From positions 1 to 47,467 of the forward strand of contig JABMPH010000350.1 in the NCBI GenBank assembly GCA_013203805.1: a stretch of DNA of 47,467 bases. Direction: 5' to 3'. Position numbers and translations under genes: made by a program. The DNA comes from Bacteroidota bacterium (GTDB taxonomy: Bacteria > Bacteroidota > Bacteroidia > Bacteroidales > F082). Every line of letters starts with the position of its first letter. Positions within the stretch are counted from its first letter, which is position 1. The notes beneath the pieces were generated by a model. The model did no database searches, was not told where the DNA came from, and saw only the letters and a program-made list of their open reading frames with translations. Positions 1 to 8,411 of this stretch are shown one piece after another.

Positions 1-324
1 CGAACCCTAATTAATATTATTATTGGGATAATCTTTTTATCACATCCGGCCATTACTGCACAAATGTTACCCATTATTTTTGGATTTTGGATGATATTTG
101 TTGGTGTGTCGACTTTCTTTAATGGAATTAGAGAAAAAAGCGGTAATGCACCCGGTGGATTAATTGATATGTTACTTGGAGTATTAATAACAATTGGCGG
201 AATATGGGTTAGCTATAATCCAGCAGTGGAAGCAGCAATGTTAACTTGGGTAATGACGTTAATATTTATTTTTTACGGCGTTTACTTTGTTATAATTTCA
301 CTTCAGTTATCGAAGAGAAAGTAG
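1..324 (+). CDS. DUF308/HdeD-like membrane protein, 5' end cut by window edge
   Basis: The reading frame is open from base 1 (it begins R-T-L-I-N in this frame), so the gene starts upstream and only its last 107 codons are visible. The visible part has four hydrophobic segments separated by short turns, including a G-x-W-x-S-Y-N-P-A turn and a second copy of the 'hydrophobic helix - SHPAITAQM' pattern. This repeated helix-NP-helix layout is typical of the DUF308/HdeD family of small membrane proteins, known from acid resistance in enterobacteria but of unclear role in Bacteroidota. The ATG at 64 is internal, since it would remove a clear preceding helix. The family assignment is by pattern only. 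Confidence 0.65.
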   Translation, partial: RTLINIIIGIIFLSHPAITAQMLPIIFGFWMIFVGVSTFFNGIREKSGNAPGGLIDMLLGVLITIGGIWVSYNPAVEAAMLTWVMTLIFIFYGVYFVIISLQLSKRK

Positions 325-400
325 TTGGTTATATGAACAAGGTGTTTCTATTAATTGACTTTTATGTTTTCACAAACATATAATATCTAACGTATCACAA

Positions 401-973
401 CTAACTAAAAACATTGCACCAATTTTTAATCATCTCCAACCCGTAATCTGTCATTATTGATTCTGGATGAAACTGAAGTCCGATTATATCATAATTGATA
501 TGTCGGATTGCCATATTTAATCTATCTTCATCCCTAACAATTATCTCTAGTTCTTTAGGGAGAGTTGACTCGTCAATATTCCAAGAATGGTAATGACCAA
601 TATAGAAATGATCTGGGATACCTTTAAAAATATCATCTCGAATAATTACTTGAGCTTTGTTTTTAATGCCATGCATCGGCTCTTTCATTTGGGTTAGTTT
701 AGCGCCAAATAGTACTGCAATAGCTTCATTACCCAAGCAAACACCGAGGATTGTTTTTGTTGTGTAGAATTTAGATAGAAACCACATCAATTGACCAGCC
801 TCTTTCGCAATACCTGGTCCTGGTGAAATCAATACTTTATCAAAATCGTGAGGTTTAAGTTGATCTAATTTATCATTTTTAACAATTATATAGTTAGTTA
901 TTCCTGCTTGTTCTACGAGTTGGACAAGGTTATAAGTAAAGGAATCATAATTGTCGATAATGAGTAGTTTCAC
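401..973 (-). CDS. pabA: Aminodeoxychorismate synthase component II (glutamine amidotransferase, PabA type)
   Basis: Class I glutamine amidotransferase of about 190 residues that supplies ammonia from glutamine to PabB for p-aminobenzoate (folate) synthesis in the cytoplasm. It starts with the family hallmark IIDNYDSFTYNLVQ, carries the oxyanion motif SPGPG, the nucleophile Cys (about residue 79) in GVCLG, and the His-Glu pair in LQFHPES. Anthranilate synthase TrpG is the close alternative, but pabB and pabC lie next door. There is no ATG in frame. I chose GTG at 973 (protein begins M-K-L-L-I-I-D), with TTG at 979 as the alternative. The residues after the nucleophile are G-N-E-A-I instead of the usual G-H-Q-A-I. 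It is divergent from pabB, not co-transcribed with it. Confidence 0.9.
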   Translation of the reverse strand: MKLLIIDNYDSFTYNLVQLVEQAGITNYIIVKNDKLDQLKPHDFDKVLISPGPGIAKEAGQLMWFLSKFYTTKTILGVCLGNEAIAVLFGAKLTQMKEPMHGIKNKAQVIIRDDIFKGIPDHFYIGHYHSWNIDESTLPKELEIIVRDEDRLNMAIRHINYDIIGLQFHPESIMTDYGLEMIKNWCNVFS

Positions 974-989
974 AGTCAAAATGTTTATG

Positions 990-997
990 CAAATGTA
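990..997 (-). promoter_or_regulatory. Bacteroidota -7 promoter element for pabA
   Basis: On the minus strand this reads TACATTTG followed by C, a perfect match to the Bacteroidota sigma-ABfr -7 consensus TAnnTTTG. It would start transcription about 10 nt before the GTG start of pabA, supporting the late start. No TTTG -33 box is visible at the right distance. Confidence 0.45.
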
Positions 998-1050
998 GTG
1001 TTTAGGTTATGATTAGTAATTATTCTTCAGCTTATATATACTCGAATCCA

Positions 1051-1200
1051 CTAAAATGAATATGAAACCCCTACTCTTGGACTAAGGTTTACCTTGTCCC
1101 AAACATTGATTTGCATTCCTAAATCAAATCCAAATTTTCCCACATTAAAAGTTACGCCACTACCAAATGTGATTTCATAGATGATTTTATTTCTTTTAAG
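1051..1200 (-). pseudogene. Relic: C-terminal end of an outer-membrane beta-barrel protein
   Basis: Minus-strand open stretch of 49 codons ending at TAG 1051-1053 and bounded upstream by TAA at 1201-1203, with no start codon. The peptide alternates polar and hydrophobic residues (ITFGSGVTFNVGKFGFDLGM, then SPRVGVSYSF) and ends in an aromatic residue, as the last strands of outer-membrane barrels do. It sits in the gap between pabA and pabB and cannot make a barrel by itself. It is read as the surviving 3' end of a deleted gene. The parent family is not recognisable. Confidence 0.5.
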
Positions 1201-1348
1201 TTAATAGGTTTAATAAAATATCTAACACAAAGTAAAGCAAGTATTTGGTTAATAGATGTTAAGCAATGGTAATAAAGGTTAAAAGTAGTTTTGAGGATTT
1301 TTAAGGATAAACCGTCAAATGTGTATTTTTGATAAAATTTTTGTAACG

Positions 1349-2317
1349 ATGCTTCAAGGTGTTATCAATAAGATGAATGAACTAGGTAAGAATGGCACTC
1401 CATTTTTGTTTATTATTGACTATGATATGGATAAGCCTATTGTAATACCTATTGATGATATAAACACTGATTCCATTTTATATTCACTCAATGGTGTAAG
1501 CAATAACATTGAAGAAATGGCAATTAATAACCTTCTGGAATTTGAATCTTTTCCTGTTTCAAGAGAAAGATATGACAATGCGTTTAACTATGTTCAAAAA
1601 CATATATCTCATGGGGATTCGTTTTTACTAAATCTTACTATGCCAAGCACGGTTAGTACAAATTTGACTTTGAAGGAAATATATTATTCCACTAAGGCAA
1701 AATATAAGCTCTGGCTGAAAGATCATTTTGTGGTGTTTTCACCTGAGATTTTTGTTCAAACTAAGGGTCGCAAAATAAGTTCATTTCCAATGAAAGGAAC
1801 CATAGATGATTCTTTTCCCAATGCAGAGCAAAAATTACTTAATAGTAAAAAGGAATTAGCCGAACACTACACAATTGTTGATTTAATTCGTAACGATTTA
1901 AGCATGGTCGCCAAAAACGTAAGAGTTGAAAAATTCAGATTCATCGACAACATTGCTACTCATAGAGGAGGATTATTACAAATGAGCTCAGAGATATCAG
2001 GCGATTTGCCCGAAAATTATAGAGAGTATCTGGGAGATATTATATTTAAAATGCTGCCGGCCGGATCCATTTCAGGGGCTCCCAAAAAGAAAACCTTGGA
2101 AGTCATTAAAGAAGCTGAACAATACAAACGGGGTTATTACACTGGCATTATTGGGATTTTTGATGGTGAAAATATTGATAGTGGTGTTATGATAAGGTAT
2201 ATCGAACAAACAGAAAACGGCTTAGTTTATAAAAGTGGAGGGGGAATTACATCTCAAAGTAATGTGGATGAAGAATATCAGGAATTGAAGGATAAAATAT
2301 ATATTCCGATTAATTAG
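1349..2317 (+). CDS. pabB: Aminodeoxychorismate synthase component I (PabB)
   Basis: Chorismate-binding enzyme that converts chorismate plus ammonia to 4-amino-4-deoxychorismate, working with PabA. The C-terminal two thirds carries the chorismate-enzyme motifs in order: VVFSPEIFVQ, the Lys-containing FPMKGT, the signature DLIRNDLS, THRGGLLQMSSEISG and SISGAPKKKTLEVI, ending with YKSGGGITSQSN. About 322 residues is short compared with E. coli PabB (453), because the N-terminal domain is reduced, as in Bacteroidota homologues. An upstream ATG at 1319 adds ten residues (MCIFDKIFVT) unlike the family. I prefer 1349, where M-L-Q-G-V-I-N-K-M-N-E-L-G aligns with the usual N-terminus. pabC follows on the same strand after 154 bases. 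Confidence 0.9.
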   Translation: MLQGVINKMNELGKNGTPFLFIIDYDMDKPIVIPIDDINTDSILYSLNGVSNNIEEMAINNLLEFESFPVSRERYDNAFNYVQKHISHGDSFLLNLTMPSTVSTNLTLKEIYYSTKAKYKLWLKDHFVVFSPEIFVQTKGRKISSFPMKGTIDDSFPNAEQKLLNSKKELAEHYTIVDLIRNDLSMVAKNVRVEKFRFIDNIATHRGGLLQMSSEISGDLPENYREYLGDIIFKMLPAGSISGAPKKKTLEVIKEAEQYKRGYYTGIIGIFDGENIDSGVMIRYIEQTENGLVYKSGGGITSQSNVDEEYQELKDKIYIPIN

Positions 2318-2356
2318 CCCAGATTATACGGATTTGTAAGCCATATGTGAAGTGTA

Positions 2357-2381
2357 ATGGATTTTTAATCCATCTATTTTT
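2357..2381 (+). terminator. Weak hairpin with T-tract between pabB and pabC
   Basis: Perfect 7-bp inverted repeat ATGGATT-TTT-AATCCAT at 2357-2373 followed after C-T-A by TTTTT. The stem is AT-rich, so it would be a weak or partial intrinsic terminator downstream of pabB. It could equally be chance in AT-rich DNA. Confidence 0.3.
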
Positions 2382-2471
2382 CGAATCGATAATGTTTAAA
2401 GAGCAATAACAATAAACCAAAATATGAGATATGTGGCTGGTATTGTTTCTAATAATTTAGATAAATAAGCA

Positions 2472-3071
2472 ATGCAATTACTTGAAACCATACGTGTTGA
2501 AAAAGGGAGGTTCTTAAATCTTGATTATCATCAGGATAGGATGAATAATACACGAAGGGTACTATTTAATTGTACAAATGAAATTGATCTTCTTTCAGGT
2601 TTATTGAACTCATCTATTCATCCCGATGGTCAGATTCAAAAATGCCGTGTTGAGTACAACAAAGAAGTTAGAAAAATAGAGTTGTTGCCATATCAACTTC
2701 CTTCCATAAAGAGTTTAAAAATGATAGTATGCAACGATATTGATTATGGATTTAAGTACCTAAATCGTGACAGGATTAATGAACTATTCGCTCAAAAAGA
2801 TGAAGCCGATGATATTATTATTATCAAAGATGGTATGATTACCGATTCATCGACTACTAACCTGTTGTTTTTTAATGGAAAACATTGGGTTACTCCAACC
2901 ACACCATTGCTCAAAGGAACTCAGAGAGCATTTCTATTGGAAAGGGAGGTAATACAAACAGCTATTATTTGCCCAACCGACTTGCAATATTTTGAAAAAG
3001 TTAGATTGATAAATGCAATGATAAAGTTTGATGATGAGGTTGATGTGAAAATTGGTGAAGTCTTCACATAG
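2472..3071 (+). CDS. pabC: 4-amino-4-deoxychorismate lyase, class IV PLP aminotransferase fold
   Basis: Short (199 aa) class IV PLP enzyme that would release pyruvate from aminodeoxychorismate to give p-aminobenzoate. Visible family features: N-terminal LLETIRVEKGRFLNLDYHQ with the HQDRM substrate loop, a probable PLP Lys at about residue 95 in GFKYLNRDR, then KDGMITDSSTTNLLFF (the conserved E/D..T.N region) and VTPTTPLLKGTQR. E. coli PabC has 269 residues, and short forms like this are usual in Bacteroidota. The function assignment rests on this fold plus the adjacent pabB and pabA. A D-amino-acid or branched-chain transaminase is less likely given length and context. Confidence 0.82.
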   Translation: MQLLETIRVEKGRFLNLDYHQDRMNNTRRVLFNCTNEIDLLSGLLNSSIHPDGQIQKCRVEYNKEVRKIELLPYQLPSIKSLKMIVCNDIDYGFKYLNRDRINELFAQKDEADDIIIIKDGMITDSSTTNLLFFNGKHWVTPTTPLLKGTQRAFLLEREVIQTAIICPTDLQYFEKVRLINAMIKFDDEVDVKIGEVFT

Positions 3072-3273
3072 TTTATTAATCTTAAATGGAGGAGATGTTT
3101 CACTATGTTACCAATGACAATGCTTTGTAAATCGCAGTATATTAATAACATGCTGTTTTTAGACAAATTACTTATTACATGAAATAACAATGATCAAACC
3201 ACAAATAACAAATAAATTATAAAGCCCAATATTCAATAGTTTTAATATCATTTGAAATATAATTATTGCAGAT

Positions 3274-3327
3274 TGAGATTTACCTGCCTGCAAGTAGCCG
3301 CTTCGGCAAAGGCAGGTTTGAGATTTA
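3274..3327. repeat. Palindromic intergenic element in the 343-base gap 3072-3414
   Basis: Nested structure: direct 9-mers TGAGATTTA at 3274-3282 and 3319-3327 flank an 8-bp inverted repeat ACCTGCCT (3282-3289) / AGGCAGGT (3310-3317), which encloses a small hairpin GCCG-CTT-CGGC (3297-3307). The GC-rich core stands out from AT-rich surroundings. Such CCTGCC...GGCAGG elements are dispersed intergenic repeats in many Bacteroidota. The rest of the gap shows no gene. Confidence 0.6.
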
Positions 3328-3414
3328 ACAATTGAAATTTGGAATTTTTGTCATCATACAATGTGCGCCTATTTTTCAGGGAGTGTTGGGTCTCAACATG
3401 ACAAAAAAGAACCA

Positions 3415-4695
3415 CTAATCAACCACAACTATTCCGACAGCTCGTTTTTCAATTAAGGTTACTTCCAATTGCCTTTTTTCTTCTGAAGTTAGTATAAATG
3501 GATTACCCTTTATAATTAATAATTTTAGGTTTGGTTTTTCCATTAGTTTCCATGGGAAATGATCTATATTATTTTCCTGTATATCAACTTCATATAGGGC
3601 TTTCATACCTGACATCTCCGGTATTGAAAAAAGGTTATTGTAGCTTATATCTAAAATCTCCAGACTCGGCAGCTCTATAATCCACCCTGGAATATTTGCC
3701 AATCGATTGTCGTGGATATAAAATGCCCTTAACTTATGAAGTGACCTCATTGTATCGGGTAATACTTCTATATTGTTATATGCCAGAAATAGTATTTTAA
3801 GATCTTGCAGATTACCAATCTCGATTGGGATTTCATCGATATTATTGTAATAAAAATCAATTATTTTCAGATTGGTTAAGGAGGTTATTTGAGATGGAAT
3901 ATTATTGAACTCATTTTTGTAGAATATTACTGACTCCAGACTATCAAGCAGGGCAAAATTTTGAGGTAGACTGCTAATTTTATTCTTTGATAGATTAAGA
4001 TTTTTAATGCTCTTGAGGTCTTCGATATTTTCCGGAAGTTCAGTAATTTCATTTCCTGCGGCAACAAGGATTTCAATATTTGAAAGTCGTTTAACATCAT
4101 TTTTTGTTAGTTTTAATCTATTAAAGTTAATTTCAATGGATATTAATGCTGGCATTTTTCTGATAAATCGAGGGATCCTCTTAACTTTATTTCGGTTTTC
4201 CGAAAACGGTGTTGACTGATTCTGATTTATTGATAAAGTTGTGAGCTTTTTAAGTTTGAGGATCGACCTGGGGATTCTTTTAAAATTATTACCACTTAGA
4301 TCAAGACTTGTAATTTGTGAATCACTTGAGAACCTAATTCGCTTAAGCTCATTATTGCTTAAGTTCAAGCTCTTCAACCTGTCTATTTGAATTGATCTTG
4401 CACTAATTTTTTTTAACTTATTATTTGAAGCATTCAAATATGTAATATTGTTAAACTTGCTAATATCAGGCAGCTTCTGTAATTGCATTCCGCTCATGTT
4501 GAAGTTACCTGAAGTATCAGTGGGTATACCATCAAACGATCTTAGAAAGGCTATTTGCTTGTTAGTAGCAATGCTGTCAAATCGTGATTGCCACACCTTT
4601 AATAATGAATCGTTATTTTGTTTGATTGGGTTTTGACCAATACTTATGTTTGTAATAAAAAAAGTTAGTATTAAGGCGAGAATTGTTTTTTTCAT
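3415..4695 (-). CDS. Secreted leucine-rich-repeat protein
   Basis: Starts with a Sec signal peptide (MKKTILALILTFFITNISIGQ), then a tandem array of 22-24-residue leucine-rich repeats from about residue 65 to 400, with the consensus L-x-x-L-x-L-x-x-N-x-x-x-x-L/I-P (for example LNLSKNKISSLPQNF and LKILFLAYNNIEVLPDTM). The repeats resemble the bacterial LPX-type class. No enzyme domain and no T9SS tail or lipobox is visible, so the mature protein is probably periplasmic or loosely surface-bound and mediates protein binding. The partner is unknown. The gene is convergent with pabC and divergent from the next gene; a TAATTTTG element on the minus strand at 4734-4741 could be its -7 box. Confidence 0.8.
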   Translation of the reverse strand: MKKTILALILTFFITNISIGQNPIKQNNDSLLKVWQSRFDSIATNKQIAFLRSFDGIPTDTSGNFNMSGMQLQKLPDISKFNNITYLNASNNKLKKISARSIQIDRLKSLNLSNNELKRIRFSSDSQITSLDLSGNNFKRIPRSILKLKKLTTLSINQNQSTPFSENRNKVKRIPRFIRKMPALISIEINFNRLKLTKNDVKRLSNIEILVAAGNEITELPENIEDLKSIKNLNLSKNKISSLPQNFALLDSLESVIFYKNEFNNIPSQITSLTNLKIIDFYYNNIDEIPIEIGNLQDLKILFLAYNNIEVLPDTMRSLHKLRAFYIHDNRLANIPGWIIELPSLEILDISYNNLFSIPEMSGMKALYEVDIQENNIDHFPWKLMEKPNLKLLIIKGNPFILTSEEKRQLEVTLIEKRAVGIVVVD

Positions 4696-4745
4696 ACTTT
4701 CACATTATTTACCGTAAAATTATTTATTTTCCCCAAAATTATTGT

Positions 4746-5822
4746 ATGATTAATATACTTAAAAAATTACTTAGAACACTAGCCTGGACGCTGCTTTTTA
4801 TAATTCTACTTTTTGTTGGTTTTATAGGCTATATAATTCTTACAGATTATCAACCCGATACAATTGAAATTATTGTTGAAAAGGGAACTAATAATGTGGA
4901 GGAGTTACAAAATAGTACCTTTTCATTCATAAACTGGAATATTGGTTATGCAGGTCTAGGAAAAGAAATGGACTTTTTTTATGATGGGGGTAAAGGTGTT
5001 CGTCCATCAAATAACTTGTCGGAAAAGTATCTTTCTAATATCATAAACTTTATCAAAACAAATGATACTGTAGATTTTTGGTTATTGCAGGAAGTTGATG
5101 TTAAGGCCAAGAGAAGTTATCAAGTTAATCAGGTTGAAAAAGTTATTGCAGCCGTAGGAGGGAGTTATGGTGTTTTTGCAAAGAATTATATGTGTCAGTA
5201 TGTTCCAATTCCAATTAATGATCCAATGGGGTATGTAGAAGCTGGATTAATGACTTTTTCTACTTTCCCTCCCATGGAAGCACATAGGCATGCATATCCA
5301 TTAATTGCATCATGGCCTGATAAGCTTTTCCTGCTCGACAGGTGTTTCCTTTTAAATAGATATCCGCTTGAAAACGGAAAAGATTTGGTAATTATTAATA
5401 CACATAATTCAGCATATGTTTACGACAGTGTGTTAAGAATAGAGGAACTACAAATTATTAAAAAGGTGATGTTGGCTGAATATGCAATGGGTAATTATAT
5501 TATTGCAGGCGGAGATTGGAATCAAAATCCACCCGAATATATGCCATATGGAGATTATAACGGTCATAATTTTAATCCATCGATAGTTAAAATGAACTCA
5601 GATTTTATGCCTGAGGGTTGGTTGTGGGCCTACGACGATAGTGCGCCAACAAACAGAAGTAATGATAAACCATACAAAGTTGGTGATAATGAAACTACAT
5701 GTTTGGATTATTATCTACTAAGTCCAAATATCCAAAAAATAGATATTAAAGTTATCGACTTAAAATTTGAGAATAGTGATCACAATCCAATATATTTAAA
5801 AGCTCACCTTATTCCCAATTAA
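4746..5822 (+). CDS. Membrane-anchored endonuclease/exonuclease/phosphatase-family protein
   Basis: 358 residues: one N-terminal transmembrane helix (LLFIILLFVGFIGYIIL), then an EEP-fold domain with the usual metal and catalytic motifs, FINWNIGYAG, the Glu of LLQEVD, GGDWNQNP and the terminal SDHNPIYL. EEP enzymes cleave phosphodiesters or phosphomonoesters in nucleic acids, inositol phosphates or lipids; the substrate cannot be read from sequence. With the single helix the domain should face the periplasm. An ATG at 4683 would overlap the divergent LRR gene and add 21 residues without sense, so I take ATG 4746. The disrupted porin gene follows after 30 bases, probably in one transcript. Confidence 0.8.
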   Translation: MINILKKLLRTLAWTLLFIILLFVGFIGYIILTDYQPDTIEIIVEKGTNNVEELQNSTFSFINWNIGYAGLGKEMDFFYDGGKGVRPSNNLSEKYLSNIINFIKTNDTVDFWLLQEVDVKAKRSYQVNQVEKVIAAVGGSYGVFAKNYMCQYVPIPINDPMGYVEAGLMTFSTFPPMEAHRHAYPLIASWPDKLFLLDRCFLLNRYPLENGKDLVIINTHNSAYVYDSVLRIEELQIIKKVMLAEYAMGNYIIAGGDWNQNPPEYMPYGDYNGHNFNPSIVKMNSDFMPEGWLWAYDDSAPTNRSNDKPYKVGDNETTCLDYYLLSPNIQKIDIKVIDLKFENSDHNPIYLKAHLIPN

Positions 5823-5852
5823 AAATTTATTGTAATTTATTAAAATTTGAAA

Positions 5853-7058
5853 ATGAAACATACCTAAGTAATTCTTATATTGATATTTATTGGATGTCAA
5901 CTTAGTGGTCAAACTGACAATGACTTTAAAGTTTATTGGGATAATGGTTTTAAGGCTGACAGTAAAGATGGAAACACAAAAATTAAAATGGGGGGGCGCC
6001 TACAATATGATGTAATGTGGATTAGTCAGGATGATTCATTGAATAATCATTTTGATGCCAAAAATGGATCTGAATTTAGGCGGGCAAGAATATACACTTA
6101 AGGAACGATTTACAATAATATTAAGTTCAAATTTCAAATGGATTTTGCGGAAGGTAATGCTGTTATTAAAGATGCATATATACAACTCACGAAAATTCCT
6201 TTTGTGGGAAATATTCGAGTTGGAAATTTTAAAGAACCGTCTGGTTTATCGATGCTTACAAGCTCCAAATACATAACCTTTATGGAGCGCCCGCTTGCCA
6301 ATGCATTTGATAATGATCGCGATTTGGGGTTTATGCTGTTTAACCAATATTATAAAAAGAGGTTATCGTGGTTTGCCGGTTATTTTCATCCAAATAACAG
6401 TACTGCTAAATACGTTGGTAAGGATTATGATTTAGTGTTTAGATTAACCGGTCTTCCAGTTTATAATGTTGAGGGGGGCTACAAGGTGCTTCATCTGGGA
6501 TCATCATTTGCATACCAATATCGTAGTAACAATGAAGTAAGTTTCAGTTTACGTCCCGAAGCGCATTTAGCTCCTAAATATTTAAATTTGAAAATTGACG
6601 AAGTTGATAATATTAACGATATAAACGGAGAATTTCTATTTATCCTTAACTCATTATCGATTGAAGCCGAATATACTCAGGCAAAAGTGAAACCATCATC
6701 AACATCAACTTTGAGTAAATCATCATATAGTTTTTATGCCTACTATGCAACCATAAGCTGGTTTTTAACTGGCGAGCATAAAAACTATGTTACATCTAAT
6801 ACATTCTTCGACAGGGTTACACCCCGCAAGAATCTTGGCGAAAATGGGGGTGTGGGGGCATTCGAACTGGCTTTACGTTATTCGTATATGAATCTTGATG
6901 ACACTGACTTAAACGGTGGGATAATGAGTGATATTACAGGAGGAATAAACTGGTACTTAAATCCAGCCACCCGAATAATGTTTAATTATGTTTATTCGGA
7001 TGTAAAGAATCTTGGTAAAGCAAACATTTTTCAAATGAGGTTTCAAATAGCATTTTAA
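5853..7058 (+). pseudogene. Phosphate-selective-type porin (OprP/OprO family) with two in-frame stops
   Basis: One reading frame from ATG 5853 to TAA 7056-7058 encodes a 16-strand-porin-like protein of about 400 codons but is interrupted twice in the same frame: TAA at 5865-5867 (codon 5, inside the signal peptide M-K-H-T-stop-VILILIFIGCQLSGQ) and TAA at 6099-6101 (FRRARIYT-stop-GTIYNNIKFKFQMDFAEG). Family members read straight through the second site with an aromatic/Ser-Gly there. Everything else is intact: KMGGRLQYD, SEFRRAR, the plug-proximal QMDFAEGNAVIKDAYIQL, and a final aromatic-ended strand (MRFQIAF). No frameshift is present, so single substitutions (AAA or TTA to TAA; TCA to TAA) suffice. 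A TTG at 5880 would bypass only the first stop. Recently dead gene or sequence error. Confidence 0.85.
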
Positions 7059-7066
7059 TTTTTTGT

Positions 7067-7606
7067 ATGTCAATGGCGGTTAATATAGATTACTTTATTT
7101 CTCCCTTTGGAGAATTAATAATAGGTGAGTTTGAAGATAGTTTATGTTTATGCGACTGGCGTTACCGAAAAATGCGCAATACCATTGATAATAGGATTAA
7201 AACTGGCTTGCAGGCAGATTATTTTGAGCAAGCCTCGCCTATAATTGATGAAACAAAATTGCAGCTTTATGAATATTTCAAAGGTAAAAGAAAAAAGTTT
7301 GATATTCCACTCTTATTGGTTGGTACTGATTTCCAAAAAAGCATTTGGCATGCTTTAATGCAAATACCGTGGGGTAATACAGAAACTTATCTTGGCCTGT
7401 CGATTAAGCTGGAAAATGAAAAAGCCATTAGAGCAGTTGCTTCCGCAAATGGTGCCAATGCCATTTCAATAATTATTCCATGTCACAGAATCATCGGTAG
7501 TGATGGTCGTTTGGTTGGATATGCCGGAGGACTGGCCACAAAATCCAAATTACTTAAATTGGAAAATGCAATTAAAACAACTCAGCTTGATTTATTTGAG
7601 GGATAA
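7067..7606 (+). CDS. ogt: Methylated-DNA--[protein]-cysteine S-methyltransferase
   Basis: Suicidal DNA repair protein that transfers alkyl groups from O6-alkylguanine to its own cysteine. The C-terminal half has the DNA-binding helix region (FQKSIWHALMQIPWGNTETY, ending in the Tyr-rich turn), the intercalating-helix sequence RAVASANGANAISIIIP, the active-site PCHRI at residues 138-142 (Cys139), and GRLVGYAGGLATKSKLL. The N-terminal half is the poorly conserved ribonuclease-like domain. 179 residues is the normal length for a stand-alone Ogt/MGMT. It starts 9 bases after the porin relic, on the same strand. Confidence 0.93.
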   Translation: MSMAVNIDYFISPFGELIIGEFEDSLCLCDWRYRKMRNTIDNRIKTGLQADYFEQASPIIDETKLQLYEYFKGKRKKFDIPLLLVGTDFQKSIWHALMQIPWGNTETYLGLSIKLENEKAIRAVASANGANAISIIIPCHRIIGSDGRLVGYAGGLATKSKLLKLENAIKTTQLDLFEG

Positions 7607-7674
7607 TTTACTTTTTTACCCAAGAAATGAATTGTAAAAATAACTGGAAAGAGAATCTATAGTTTGCGAAAGGG

Positions 7675-8127
7675 TTATTTAATAATTTTTACTTTTGTAG
7701 CAGTAAGTCCTTTTGGGCCATGTTCAACCTCAAAACTCACTAGGTTATCTTCTCTAATTTCTTCAAGAACATTGTTTACATGAACGAACACACTTTCTTT
7801 TGTTTCCATATCTTTAATAAACCCATATCCTTTTGAATCATTAAAAAAGGTTACAATTCCCTTTCTTACGGGATCAAATGCTTCACCAGATTCTCGATTA
7901 GGAACACCTAGTTGAACATCTTCCGCTTTTATTTTTTTCTTTTTTGTTGGATCAGGCGGCTCCGAAGTAAGCATTCCATTTTCATCAACATAAGCGATCA
8001 TATCGTCCAAACTACTCTTTTTCTCAACATCTTTTCTGGCCAATTTCTTCTTCTCTTTATCTTTTCTCTTCTTATCCTTCTTATTTCTTACGTCTTTTTT
8101 GTTGAATGATTCCTGTGATCTGCCCAT
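7675..8127 (-). CDS. Cold-shock-domain protein with long Lys-rich N-terminal extension
   Basis: 150 residues: residues 8-37 are almost all Lys, Arg, Asp and Glu (runs such as KKDKKRKDKEKKK), a second basic patch KKKKIK lies at 62-67, and a cold-shock domain fills 88-150, with RNP1 as KGYGFI (99-104) and RNP2 as SVFVHV (112-117). The CSD binds single-stranded RNA or DNA; the basic tail should add non-specific RNA affinity. It is the last of three RNA-binding genes on this strand, 66 bases after the CspA-type gene. A TAAGTTTG element (minus strand, 8189-8196) could give it its own promoter. Confidence 0.88.
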   Translation of the reverse strand: MGRSQESFNKKDVRNKKDKKRKDKEKKKLARKDVEKKSSLDDMIAYVDENGMLTSEPPDPTKKKKIKAEDVQLGVPNRESGEAFDPVRKGIVTFFNDSKGYGFIKDMETKESVFVHVNNVLEEIREDNLVSFEVEHGPKGLTATKVKIIK

Positions 8128-8193
8128 ATATTTATTGCTCTTTTATTAATTAGTAACGGTTGTTTGTGTTGACTAATAACTTTATTATCAAAC

Positions 8194-8394
8194 TTAATTA
8201 ACGGTTTTTACGTTAAAGGCAACCAAGCCTTTTTCACCTTTTTTTACTTCGAAAGAAACATCTTCACCTTCTTCGAGTCCACTGAACGGACTGTCTAAAC
8301 TTGTTCGGTGAACAAATATATCTTCGCCTGCATCTGATATAATAAAGCCAAATCCTTTAACATCATTATACCATTTTACTTTTCCTTTAGCCAT
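8194..8394 (-). CDS. CspA-family cold shock protein
   Basis: 66 residues made almost entirely of one cold-shock domain: KVKWYND, RNP1 KGFGFI (13-18), RNP2 DIFVH (25-29), then the LEEGEDVSFEVKKGEKG strand-turn-strand and a terminal A-x-N-V. These proteins melt RNA secondary structure and act as RNA chaperones, not always in response to cold. The length and every motif are standard. It lies 17 bases downstream of the RRM gene, so the two are probably co-transcribed. Confidence 0.93.
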   Translation of the reverse strand: MAKGKVKWYNDVKGFGFIISDAGEDIFVHRTSLDSPFSGLEEGEDVSFEVKKGEKGLVAFNVKTVN

Positions 8395-8411
8395 TGTACT
8401 ATCTTAATTTA

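Noticed and set aside
1319-1348. Ten-residue N-terminal extension of PabB from ATG 1319
   Set aside because: MCIFDKIFVT is not like known PabB starts; the 1349 ATG aligns better, though 1319 cannot be excluded.
2921-3190. Minus-strand frame across the end of pabC
   Set aside because: Mostly antisense to pabC; no signal peptide, motif or family pattern.
4683-4745. Upstream ATG for the EEP-family protein
   Set aside because: It overlaps the divergent LRR gene start and adds residues with no family sense; ATG 4746 begins a proper membrane anchor.
5853-6101. Stop-codon reassignment or programmed readthrough for TAA in the porin gene
   Set aside because: TAA is the normal terminator of many intact genes in this window, and no recoding signal is visible near either stop.
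6052-6276. Plus-strand frame overlapping the porin's second stop
   Set aside because: It is in another frame than both intact porin parts and has no porin similarity, so it does not represent a frameshift.
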